Assembly (NCBI RefSeq): GCF_003325355.1
Contig: NZ_CP030850.1
Span: 5,635,501 to 5,699,500, forward strand
Length of the DNA stretch: 64,000 nt
DNA from: Runella rosea
Lineage (GTDB): Bacteria; Bacteroidota; Bacteroidia; Cytophagales; Spirosomataceae
Direction: 5' to 3'
Shown here: piece by piece, positions 37,901 to 44,471 of the stretch
Layout of the letters: the number at the start of each line of letters is the position of its first letter
Position numbering within the stretch: position 1 is the stretch's first letter
Program-made: the position numbers and the translations under genes
The notes under the pieces: generated by a model
The model's database searches: none
What the model saw: the letters and a program-made list of their open reading frames with translations, nothing else
Told to the model about the DNA's origin: nothing

Positions 37901-38028
37901 GATACTTGGGCATTGGCACAATAAGCTAATAGGCTTATAAGTGCGGTGCTCATTAAGAGCCTAAGAATAGTGTCCCTCCTCAAAAATCGGTTTAAGCAAA
38001 TTGATTTAGGTAAGTATCTTTCCATCAT
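31990..38028 (-). CDS. Giant surface protein: SdrD-B, Ig-like repeats, DUF11
   Basis: The 2012-residue product has a long signal sequence ending near YCANAQ (about residue 41). An SdrD-like segment follows (SGTVFKDFNMDGTKG), then a region of about 150-620 that may be a propeller (DIEISDDNTQLFFVNLYDSK). SdrD-B domains lie at about 632-745 (GNRVWDDTDKDGIQDAGEAG) and 1490-1610 (GDFVWKDQNNNGIQD); five 71-residue tandem Ig-like repeats fill 959-1313, and a DUF11 domain lies at about 1783-1920 (DLALKKSINTKIAQIGDVLT). Calcium-binding DxDxDG-like loops are visible in the SdrD modules. It is presumably an adhesin or matrix protein. I see no type IX sorting domain at the C-terminus (ending VPFTVKKIKK). 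Confidence 0.85.
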   Translation of the reverse strand: MMERYLPKSICLNRFLRRDTILRLLMSTALISLLAYCANAQVSGTVFKDFNMDGTKGTASPNLDVGMAGVVVKATKPDGTTLTVSYTGGGTSTNTTGAYTVTGGTAGQIRLEFVMPDSYTFASKGAAGGTTVMFPSGTTQNLAVNYPADYCGVADPMLVTSCYVGNNAAGMNDVLVKYAYSSSGPSHSASHTTIGVKSEMGSVWGIAYDRQKQDLFVGAFVKRHIALKDNNSDGKEDIGAIYIVPSSGSPSLWLDVTTLGVDVGMSLMPTIATRALPVPVTTSDLAASHDTQLYSLVGKIGLGDIEISDDNTQLFFVNLYDSKIYTVDIATKALVGSGIAVPNSCTGGNARPFALTYHRGKLYIGSVCDAATSKVDADMKATVYRLDGTTFTSVLSFPLNYTKGAAFTWGGVYGNKWNPWEDSFSNISGGISPTGLNLVCEPQPIFADIVFDTDESLIMVFNDRLGHQTGTANYQPSTSDTKLYYGLAGGDILRASLVSGVYTLEKNATSGGVTTAGAGNGQGPGTPTGTGYTSPSGEFYVGDDENNVHEEVVGGGAAIVPGRGQVVTQVSDPDQNYFAGGTYWFNNTTGEYDKSYVVFIDPSFGLQPWLFGKANGLGDMEVMCNDAPIEIGNRVWDDTDKDGIQDAGEAGIQNVSVTLCDKNGTPISGATATTDANGNYFFSSASGTNSSSAKYGLSLTYNTDYILKFPTTSGTKSLTSPNLGGNDLVDSDAAADGKIAFTTGYAGENNHSFDVGYSTCTKPTLGTTVTTVAGTCTGSTPNNDATASLTVTGGDKADIIEGATYGSGPAYNAASNKTVTAGSVSFTGLKHNTQYTIRVWNADNTCFEDKTFTTPTKDCSCTTPVLTDLTNQTICVGGSFTPSNVTTSVTNGVAATYLWYNDNGTTNPTTTVISGQNTATLTALPTAAGVYKYRVEATNTADNTCKASKSVTLTITANPAPTVNSPTICSGQTATLTVANCAGTVTWSGGLTGNPATTPALTSSTTYTATCTVGTCTGTAVATVTVSPNPAPTVNSPTICSGQTATLTVANCAGTVTWSGGLTGNPATTPALTSSTTYTATCTVGTCTGTAVATVTVSPNPAPTVNSPMICSGQTATLTVANCAGTVTWSGGLTGNPATTPALTSSTTYTATCTVGTCTGTAVATVTVSPNPAPTVNSPMICSGQTATLTVANCAGTVTWSGGLTGNPATTPALTSSTTYTATCTVGTCTGTAAATVTVSTKPAPTVNSPTICSGQTATLTVANCSGTVTWSGGLTGNPATTPALTSSTTYTATCTVGTCTGTAAATVTVSTKPNAGKDTTMACLNPATNQLATSITLAPIPTGGSWTQIGTTPATATINGNAVTNMTVAGTYQFVYTTTAGCKDTVAVTVSPCAGCTKPDAGLDVTLTCPPSGIAPTTATLAAVTSGGTWGAIVTNPAAATINAATGAITGLTTAGTYRFVYSVTGGGNVCTDTAAVIVPTCVQPKGSLGDFVWKDQNNNGIQDETTPNGGGVAGVQIELYKNGTFFAKDTTDVQGKYLFTNLDAGTYKIKVLAASIPAGCELSSVTDAPSDDAKDSDVDKTTGESGNYEINPLDPTKKDILTVDAALVVPCVKSKVTLTGAPVCSADVQTYSITFSVTNKVGNLKVNKGTLTGANPYTVTGIPSGATIKITDSLSAVCKFDTLITGPNCNCNPPLPLLITPSMTACVGDTFPTIKATVVGLATVEWFTQPTGGTAVFTGLNYKPSGTVPTTGAVFYAQARSTDPTCPTAISTSRVMATVNAQDCTKEVDLALKKSINTKIAQIGDVLTYTLKVWNESNTNATGVEVTDSIATTVEFQAGSFTASRGSAVISGNVIKWTIGNIAAAGVPANGDTVTLTYKVKATQQGIHYNTAEISKTNEKDVDSTPSNGKETEDDIDRQCFTVPIKLCSGNKVEVTVPTRLTNVKWYRNGGSTPIATGNVVLLSEIGTYTFTADNGTCPTGGCCPVILESDTNCCPAEACVPFTVKKIKK
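34090..35154 (-). repeat. Five tandem 213-bp repeats inside the giant surface protein
   Basis: Five direct in-frame copies of 213 bp (71 codons) start at 213-bp intervals, marked by ACTGTCGGAGCTGG at 34289, 34502, 34715, 34928 and 35141. Each encodes one Ig-like module opening PAPTVNSPTICSGQTATLTV. The copies are almost identical at the DNA level, including third positions, so they are recent or homogenised. Copy number is likely to vary between strains. Confidence 0.95.
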
Positions 38029-38077
38029 TTTTGTATTACATTTAGTAACAATGTGATACGAAATAGTGGCAAAAAAT

Positions 38078-38093
38078 ATACCTAATTAGGTAT
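38078..38093 (-). promoter_or_regulatory. Palindromic candidate operator upstream of the giant surface protein
   Basis: ATACCTAATTAGGTAT is a perfect 16-bp palindrome 49 bp upstream of the start codon at 38028. A diverged version (ATGCCTGATAGGGTAT, 38368-38383) lies in front of the decayed paralogue fragment, so the site was probably duplicated with it. The binder is unknown; AraC and TPR-HTH regulators are encoded next door. Confidence 0.5.
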
Positions 38094-38292
38094 CCAATAT
38101 ATCCAAAAATGTATCTAAAATGCTTTTCTTATCCGCAAAAGCCTCGTTAAAATTCTAAAAGAGCCTTCGGTGCGCTTTTTTTATCCATTTCTGCCTCCCT
38201 CAACTTCCTGAGAAATATATAATTCCATAAGTCAGAAATGTCACCTTATCAGAAAACAAGTAGGATAACACCCACTGATGGGGAGTAGATAG

Positions 38293-38346
38293 ATTTCTTT
38301 AAAGCAAAATCCACCTTTTTGGTGCAATCTCGGGCGTTAATACGAA
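38293..38346 (-). pseudogene. Fragment of a paralogous DUF11-type surface protein
   Basis: On the minus strand it encodes INARDCTKKVDFALKK, matching VNAQDCTKEVDLALKK in the intact 2012-residue protein (DNA at 32641-32690). The frame runs on for about a dozen unrelated residues before stopping and has no start. It is a remnant of a second copy of this gene. Confidence 0.65.
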
Positions 38347-38665
38347 TCCTGATGCACACCAAAAATTATGCCTGATAGGGTATCCGAAATGCTTTACTAT
38401 GTATCCAAAATGACATTTAACGGATTCGATTACTTAAAAGACAAGTATTTATTGGGTACAAATTGTATTTTACGGTATCTAATATAAAATTGCCAAAGGG
38501 ATAATTAAAGAAGCAGTAATCGGACAATGAGGCAAATGTAATCCTCTTTGCATCAAAAACGGACTGGTGTAATCGCACAGATTTAAAGTTGATTGTAACG
38601 ATGCCTCATAAAAACAACTAAACCTATACCCTACACAATTTTTTATGTTTGTTACTTTGGGTATG

Positions 38666-39076
38666 TTATTGATTCAATGTTTTGTAAAGTATATCCTTTT
38701 TATAATCTGTTGCGGTTTGGCCTGTGTGAGCAAGAAATGCTTTCGCAAAACTTTGTGAACGGCTAAACCCTACCTTGTACGCAATTTGAACGATGCTGTA
38801 TTGATTTGAAAGTAACAATTCTTTCGCTAATTCCAGACGGGCATTAAGATGATATTGATAAACACTGTTGCCATATATCTGAAGAAACAATTTCCTGAAT
38901 TTAGAAGGACTCATATTGGATGTACGTGCCAACTCGGCAATTGTAGGCATCGGCATCGACAGGTTAGCCATAATGGCTTGATGCGCTTCAATGATTTTTG
39001 CGTAGTCACCTTTTAATACATTGGGAGGGCAGACCGGTAAGGGTGTTACAGGTTCTGTTATTGCTGAAATTTTCAT
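38666..39076 (-). CDS. AraC-family regulator, short form
   Basis: The 136-residue product is essentially an AraC/XylS DNA-binding domain. The first helix-turn-helix reads MPTIAELARTSNMSPSKFRK and the second YSIVQIAYKVGFSRSQSFAKAF. There is only a short N-terminal arm and no ligand domain, so it is either a constitutive DNA-binding protein or responds through a partner. It is divergent from the TPR regulator (77 bp between starts) and faces the giant surface-protein gene, making that gene and the neighbouring regulator plausible targets. Confidence 0.85.
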   Translation of the reverse strand: MKISAITEPVTPLPVCPPNVLKGDYAKIIEAHQAIMANLSMPMPTIAELARTSNMSPSKFRKLFLQIYGNSVYQYHLNARLELAKELLLSNQYSIVQIAYKVGFSRSQSFAKAFLAHTGQTATDYKKDILYKTLNQ

Positions 39077-39153
39077 CGTAGGTAATAGAGAGAAGTACTG
39101 CTTATGTACTCAAAAGAGTATTAATCAAACAGTGACAAAGTTGGTCGTTTATA

Positions 39154-40878
39154 ATGGATAGAGATAAAAAAGTAGGGTTACAAATGGCTATCATATCCCA
39201 AAATGGGTATAAAAAGTGTAAATTATGTCTGTTATTTGTGCTTTTATGGTGTTTAGGATGTAAATCAGGACAAAACCCGATCCATGAAGAAATTAGACGT
39301 GCCTGTATTGAATCCGACAAAACGCTGAATCAATACATACAGGTAGATTCATCAAAAGCTTTTACCGTGATACGTAATCTTGAGCGGAAGTTTCCCAACT
39401 CAACTTTTGTCAAAGTAAACGCAGCCATAGATTATGCAGAGCTGTATCATTATTGGAATGAAGATTCATTAGCGGTAAGCTATGCAAGTCGAAACTTAAA
39501 TTTGGCAGGTAGAAATCATTTTTATAATGAGCAAATACATTTGTACCTGATTTTAATAGAAATAACAGAAAATTATAAATCAGCATTAAATTATCTTGAG
39601 AAAGTTGAGCTTTTGTTAGAATCTAAAAGATATACAGTTGACCCTGCATTGATTTCACGGTTTTATTATTTATTCGGGTGCTACTACTATGAAATAAGAG
39701 ACTATTCCAATGCGAAATATAATCTTAATAAATCGCTCTATCTAAGTAGAAAAAATAAATTAATTTGGGAGGAAAGCAAAGCACTTAATATCCTAAGCGT
39801 AGTATTCGAGAATGAATTAAAACCTAAAAAAGCATTACAATACATTAATGAAGCTATCAGGATAGGTGAACGTTTTTCGCCAATAAATTGTGGAGGTTAT
39901 TATTATCAAAAAGGAGTAATACTTAATCATTTAAAGCGTTTTTCAGATGCCGAAGCTGCAATTTTAAAAGCAAAAGAATGTTATAAGATGCACCCACATC
40001 CACACAATCCTGAAATTCTTGAAAGTGTATTGGCTGAAGTTTATTTAAGTCAAAAAAAGTACAAAGAAGCAGGTGACAACTACCGTGCTTTTTTGGCAAA
40101 AGCTAAATATCAATCTACTAAAGTATGGGCCTATAATTTATTGTCTAAATATTATTTTGAAGTAAAAGATTATAAAAATGCTTATATGGTCAATAAAGAG
40201 TCTATTAAATTGAGAGATTCGATATTTTCAACCGAAAGGACTTTTTTTATTGTACAAAAGCGTACTGATTATGAATTGGCTAAAAAGGAATTGGAAATCA
40301 AAGAAACACAAGTTCGATTTCGACTTTCTGTCGCAATATTTATTTGTATTGTCATTTCAATTCTCATCTTCGTTAAGCTATCACATAGAAATAGTTTGTT
40401 AATGAGGCAATTAGCCAAAGTGAATGAAGAAAAACTTCAACAGGAAATTGAGTTTGAACAGCGTAAATCAGCATTGTCTACTTTGCAATTAAGCCAACAT
40501 AATGACGTACTGAAAAATCTAAAAAAAGATATTGAAAAAATAGGCCATGTTAACCCTGATCTCATCAAAGACCAAACACGATCAATTATAAAAACACTTG
40601 AAAAGGATTTGAATATAGATAATGAATGGAATAAATTTAAATTACACTTTGAATTGGTATCACCCTGTTTCTTTGAAACACTTAAAACACGAAACAGCCA
40701 ACTCACTGATCTTGATTTAAAACATTGTGCTTACTTAAAGATGAATTTAACTCCTAAGCAGGTAGCACAGATATTGGGAGTTGCGCCAAAAAGCGTAACT
40801 CTCTCAAGGGTAAGAATCAAGAAGAAGCTTCACTTGCCTGAAGAAGAACAATTAGCCGATTTTTTAAAGAAAATATAA
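39154..40878 (+). CDS. Membrane-spanning TPR regulator with C-terminal helix-turn-helix
   Basis: The 574-residue product has an N-terminal hydrophobic export segment (LCLLFVLLWCLGC, possible lipid or signal anchor), TPR-like repeats over about 60-370 (for example YFLFGCYYYEIRDYSNAKYN-like units), one transmembrane helix at about 387-407 (LSVAIFICIVISILIFVKL), a coiled coil, and a C-terminal LuxR-like HTH (LTPKQVAQILGVAPKSVTLS). This layout places the TPRs outside and the DNA-binding domain inside, a one-component sensor type common in Bacteroidota. The gene is strikingly AT-rich compared with the PUL. Confidence 0.8.
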   Translation: MDRDKKVGLQMAIISQNGYKKCKLCLLFVLLWCLGCKSGQNPIHEEIRRACIESDKTLNQYIQVDSSKAFTVIRNLERKFPNSTFVKVNAAIDYAELYHYWNEDSLAVSYASRNLNLAGRNHFYNEQIHLYLILIEITENYKSALNYLEKVELLLESKRYTVDPALISRFYYLFGCYYYEIRDYSNAKYNLNKSLYLSRKNKLIWEESKALNILSVVFENELKPKKALQYINEAIRIGERFSPINCGGYYYQKGVILNHLKRFSDAEAAILKAKECYKMHPHPHNPEILESVLAEVYLSQKKYKEAGDNYRAFLAKAKYQSTKVWAYNLLSKYYFEVKDYKNAYMVNKESIKLRDSIFSTERTFFIVQKRTDYELAKKELEIKETQVRFRLSVAIFICIVISILIFVKLSHRNSLLMRQLAKVNEEKLQQEIEFEQRKSALSTLQLSQHNDVLKNLKKDIEKIGHVNPDLIKDQTRSIIKTLEKDLNIDNEWNKFKLHFELVSPCFFETLKTRNSQLTDLDLKHCAYLKMNLTPKQVAQILGVAPKSVTLSRVRIKKKLHLPEEEQLADFLKKI

Positions 40879-40940
40879 GTGCATCTTTTTACAATAGTAA
40901 TACACTTAACCATTGACCCTACCTTGAAATACTGATACTT

Positions 40941-41528
40941 ATGAATTCATCCCAATCTCGACTTTTCAACTCATTTCCTGACTATCCGGAAGACTCTTCG
41001 TTGAATATTAATATTGCAAAAGAATATTCAATTAAAATTATTGATTTTCTCATTCAAAACGGGATTCCTTTCAGCTGCTTTCAAGATAATAACGTCTTTG
41101 TTAAATACGAGAAGGATTTGGAAGGTAAAAAGGACGTTTTGGCTTCTGATAAAGATTCTTTTATAAGGAAACCTTTGAAGGAAGGCAGTGATTTAGAAGC
41201 CGCTATAAAGGTGATACACCAACAAATTACTGCTGATATTTCTGCTGAACTGCCCTCCATTGAAACCATCACTTCTGCATTAAACATAAGCCCCGCTATA
41301 TTTAAAGCAATATTTAAGAGGATGTATGGCCTGCCTTTTCACAAGTACTGTATAAAATATAAAATGGAACAGGCAAAACAGTTGTTGGAAAGCGGGAAGT
41401 ATTCTGTAACGCAACTATCCGAAGCATTAGGATACACTACTCCCACAAAGTTTGTCGTCGTATTCAAAAAATATCAAAATATTACTCCCGGAAAAATAAA
41501 AGCATTAGCAAAAGCCCAACCCAAATAA
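40941..41528 (+). CDS. AraC-family regulator
   Basis: The 195-residue product has an N-terminal part of about 95 residues with no family I recognise (EYSIKIIDFLIQNGIPFSCF) and a C-terminal AraC domain (IETITSALNISPAIFKAIFK, then YSVTQLSEALGYTTPTKFVV). It starts 62 bp after the TPR regulator on the same strand and shares its low GC content, so the two are probably one transcription unit. It is only distantly similar to the AraC protein at 38666. Confidence 0.85.
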   Translation: MNSSQSRLFNSFPDYPEDSSLNINIAKEYSIKIIDFLIQNGIPFSCFQDNNVFVKYEKDLEGKKDVLASDKDSFIRKPLKEGSDLEAAIKVIHQQITADISAELPSIETITSALNISPAIFKAIFKRMYGLPFHKYCIKYKMEQAKQLLESGKYSVTQLSEALGYTTPTKFVVVFKKYQNITPGKIKALAKAQPK

Positions 41529-42468
41529 ATAACAATACTGTCTATACGTAACAACGAGAAGAAAAGCTGCTGCTGTTATACTCTTTTGGTATAGTGCAAT
41601 GATAACCGTAATTGGTTTTTTGAGGAAAAAGACAGCCCAAAAAACGACTGTACAAGAGGCAATGAAGGCTATGCTTTCCTTCATTGCCTCTTGTACTTAT
41701 TAGTAATTCAACCGGTCTCGTCTAACGTGCGATTACAATAACATACCCCTAATTGTTACCATCGAATGTTAAAGGAGCTATCGCCCATTATTTACCACAA
41801 CGCTGATTTTAATACAACACAACTCCGAATTGGTCCCTGTAGATGCTTGTGCCGGACCGGGTGTCAGAGAAAAATATGCCGCAAAACATTTAAAAAGCGT
41901 CTGCGGACAGATAGGGAAAGCCGGTTGGCCAATATGGCCCGATGCATCCAGAGGCGGAAGTTATCCGATGCCTGACTTGGCACAATTTAAACAGGAGCTA
42001 AGAATTATTAAAAAGGCCGCCAATTCCGTTCTTTTTCAGCAGTAAAAAGCATACCGACACCGAGCGGCCTAAAGACAAAACGTCTTGTATTGTAGCCATT
42101 AACTTTCCAAAAATGGATTATTACAAAGTTAGGCAACAACAATAAGGAAGAATGACCGAGTTTTTTCTTCTACTTTCTTCTAAAACCAGTATTGTATGAA
42201 CCGGAAATAATCTCGTGTGGAAGAAGTATATTCATAGATAACTTCTTTCACACGGATAACGAAGCTGTTTCGCAATTGAAAATGAAGGCAAACCATTTCC
42301 ACCCGATTGCGGATTTCCTCGAAGCGGTACGTTTACATTAGTATTTAGGAAACCCCTCCGATGAACAGTCGTTTGTAGAGAGTATCCTTTTGAACTGTAT
42401 AAATAATTTTTCAAATTTCAGTAGCTCTCTGGCCGATTTTCGTTTTATAAAGAAATTCAAAATCAGAT
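41529..42468. other. 940-bp intergenic region with hairpin and coding-like scraps
   Basis: It contains a perfect 19-bp-arm hairpin (41650-41696). Two short stretches look like worn coding sequence but lack context: plus-strand 41791-42045 (ending in a stop, with AGPGVREKYAAKHLKS) and about 42239-42340 (KANHFHPIADFLEAVR). I do not recognise either. No subunit-3 gene precedes the GMC gene here, unlike at 26099. Confidence 0.5.
41650..41696 (+). terminator. Perfect 19-bp hairpin after the AraC gene
   Basis: GTACAAGAGGCAATGAAGG (41650-41668) and its exact complement (41678-41696) flank a 9-nt loop, 121 bp after the AraC stop. It lacks a strong T-run (TTATTAG follows), so it may be a terminator, an RNA-stabilising hairpin or a mobile palindrome. 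Confidence 0.55.
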
Positions 42469-44190
42469 ATGTCTTACTTAAATATTGATTCTATCAAAGA
42501 CCGCACTTTCGATGCCATCGTGGTTGGCTCGGGCATTAGCGGCGGCTGGTCGGCCAAAGAATTGTGCGATAAAGGGCTCAAAACCCTCGTTTTGGAGCGC
42601 GGGCGAGACGTCAAACACGTGACTGACTACCCCACCACGATGATGAATCCGTGGGAGTTTGACCACTTGGGGCAATTGCCCAAAGCCATCAAAGATGCTA
42701 ACCCGATTGCGAGCCGCTGCTATGCCTTTAAAGAAGAGTCGGCACATTTTTTTGTTAAAGACGCGGAGCATCCTTACGTGCAGGAAAAACCCTTTGACTG
42801 GATTCGTGGCTATCATGTCGGTGGCAAATCGCTGATGTGGGCACGCGGAACGCAGCGCTGGTCGAAGTACGATTTTGAAGGCCCAGCCCGTGATGGCTTT
42901 GCCGTGGAATGGCCCATTCGGTACGAAGAGTTGGCACCTTGGTACAGCCACGTTGAAACCTTTGCGGGGATTTCGGGAAACAAAGACGGATTGGCCCAAT
43001 TGCCTGACGGAGAGTTTTTGCCGCCGTTTGAGCAGTCGTGTGTAGAAAAGCATTTTAGCCAACAAATGGCGCAACATTATAAAGGAGCACGCCCCATTAT
43101 TGTAAGTCGATGTGCGCATTTGACCAAGCCCAAACCCATTCATTATCAGCAAGGTAGGGCGCAGTGTCAGCAACGCGATTTGTGCGTGCGCGGGTGTCCG
43201 TACGGCGGGTATTTCAGCAGCAATGCATCGACCCTGCCCTGGGCAGCACGAACGGGTAACATGACCCTGCGGCCCGATTCGGTGGTGCATTCGGTGATTT
43301 ATGACGAAAAACTGGGCAAGGCAACGGGCGTACGCGTTATTGACGCCCATACCAAAGAGGCGGTTGAGTATTATGCCAAAATCATTTTCTTGAATGCTTC
43401 GGCGCTCAATACCAACTTGATTTTGTTGAACTCCAAATCCAATCGTTTTCCAAACGGGTTGAGCAACGACAACGGATTGTTGGGTAAATACGTGGCGTTT
43501 CACAACTTCCGGACCACTATTTCGGGTGAATACGAAGGACTTTTGGATACTGTTACGGAAGGAAAACGCCCCGGTAGTAGTTATATTCCACGTTTTAGGA
43601 ATGTGTTTCAGCAAGATAAAGTTGATTTTCTGCGGGGCTATGCGGCAGGATTTTCGGGAGAACGGGCCATGTCCCGTAATACCTCAGACATGGGAGAAAC
43701 ATTGAAAGAAAATCTGTCCAAGCCCACTTACGGAAACTGGCGTGTGGGCTCTTGGATGATGGGTGAAACCATTCCGAAAGAGAGCAACTACGTGACGCTT
43801 GATTCAAACCTGACCGACCAATGGGGCATTCCACTCCTGAAAGTGTCGGTGGCGTATGATGACAACGACGACAAAATGGTGAAGGATTTTCACGAACAAA
43901 TGACCGAAATGTTGACGTTGGCTGGCTTTACCAACATCCGCACCAACGACGTTCCTGGCAAAGCCCCGGGCCTCGACATCCACGAAATGGGCGGCGTGCG
44001 CATGGGCAAAGACCCCAAAACGTCGCAATTGAATAAATGGAATCAGCTTCATCACTGCAAAAACGTCTTTGTCACCGACGGAGCGTGTATGACGTCTACG
44101 TCTACGCAAAACCCATCTTTGACCTATATGGCCATCACGGCCCGTGCCACCGACTATGCCGTGAAGCAGTTGAAAGCAAAGAATCTATAA
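42469..44190 (+). CDS. GMC-family FAD-dependent oxidoreductase, copy 2
   Basis: The 573-residue product is a close paralogue of the protein at 26682-28400 over its full length. It has the FAD fold (FDAIVVGSGISGGWSAKEL), the same cysteine cluster at C233, C239 and C243 (QCQQRDLCVRGCPYGGY), and the GMC C-terminal segment DIHEMGGVRMG and NVFVTDGACMTSTSTQNPSL. No subunit-3 gene or signal peptide accompanies it, so it must either stay in the cytoplasm or borrow the exported partner from the other locus. Its 3' end shares a nearly identical 67-nt DNA stretch with copy 1. Confidence 0.9.
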   Translation: MSYLNIDSIKDRTFDAIVVGSGISGGWSAKELCDKGLKTLVLERGRDVKHVTDYPTTMMNPWEFDHLGQLPKAIKDANPIASRCYAFKEESAHFFVKDAEHPYVQEKPFDWIRGYHVGGKSLMWARGTQRWSKYDFEGPARDGFAVEWPIRYEELAPWYSHVETFAGISGNKDGLAQLPDGEFLPPFEQSCVEKHFSQQMAQHYKGARPIIVSRCAHLTKPKPIHYQQGRAQCQQRDLCVRGCPYGGYFSSNASTLPWAARTGNMTLRPDSVVHSVIYDEKLGKATGVRVIDAHTKEAVEYYAKIIFLNASALNTNLILLNSKSNRFPNGLSNDNGLLGKYVAFHNFRTTISGEYEGLLDTVTEGKRPGSSYIPRFRNVFQQDKVDFLRGYAAGFSGERAMSRNTSDMGETLKENLSKPTYGNWRVGSWMMGETIPKESNYVTLDSNLTDQWGIPLLKVSVAYDDNDDKMVKDFHEQMTEMLTLAGFTNIRTNDVPGKAPGLDIHEMGGVRMGKDPKTSQLNKWNQLHHCKNVFVTDGACMTSTSTQNPSLTYMAITARATDYAVKQLKAKNL

Positions 44191-44263
44191 AGGCTGCGTC
44201 AGTCGGTACAAACTGTGACGTATAACCGACCAACGCTTAAAAAAATCAACATATTTTATCTGG

Positions 44264-44290
44264 AAATAGCGGGGCACTGCCCCGCTATTT
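44264..44290 (+). terminator. Rho-independent terminator after GMC copy 2
   Basis: AAATAGCGGGGCA (44264-44276) pairs with TGCCCCGCTATTT (44278-44290) and is followed by TGTTTT. It lies 74 bp after the stop. Confidence 0.85.
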
Positions 44291-44377
44291 TGTTTTACAT
44301 GAACCGTAAAATTGAAAATCAGCAGTCGTATATACGATAAAAGTCATGAGTTTACTGTAAAAATAGCCTCTCCCCGC

Positions 44378-44385
44378 TATCTTTG
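44378..44385 (+). promoter_or_regulatory. -7 promoter box of thrA
   Basis: TATCTTTG matches the Bacteroidota -7 consensus TAnnTTTG. It lies 87 bp upstream of the chosen thrA start and just downstream of the GMC terminator. The same octamer occurs in front of the histidine kinase at 47134. Confidence 0.65.
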
Positions 44386-44471
44386 CAGCCTAAGTGATGA
44401 GTTTAGCTTTAAGAAAGTCGTCACGCCACCTTAAAATTGCGGTGATGAGCCGTTTACAAATTTTTTTTAGA

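Larger units (their letters stand above)
38029..38665. other. 637-bp region upstream of the giant surface protein
   Basis: It contains no intact gene. It holds a 16-bp palindrome (38078-38093), repeated TATCC-AAAATG-like words at 38090-38124 and 38378-38412, and a fragment of a paralogous surface-protein gene at 38293-38346. The region is AT-rich. Confidence 0.6.

Noticed and set aside
37939-38028. Type IX secretion of the giant surface protein
   Set aside because: The N-terminus is a plain export signal, and the C-terminus (VPFTVKKIKK) shows no sorting-domain pattern that I can recognise.
41830-42045. Possible small gene of 71 codons
   Set aside because: It starts at TTG, has no promoter or family match, and sits among other degraded-looking scraps; kept only as part of the intergenic description.
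42478-43614. Long minus-strand open frame (378 codons) opposite GMC copy 2
   Set aside because: It is fully antisense to a well-supported oxidoreductase; its translation shows no family motif and arises from the codon bias of the real gene.
44394-44471. Upstream in-frame start and possible leader peptide of thrA
   Set aside because: The extra 26 residues precede the universal KFGGTS start, and I found neither a Thr/Ile-rich leader peptide nor a convincing attenuator hairpin.
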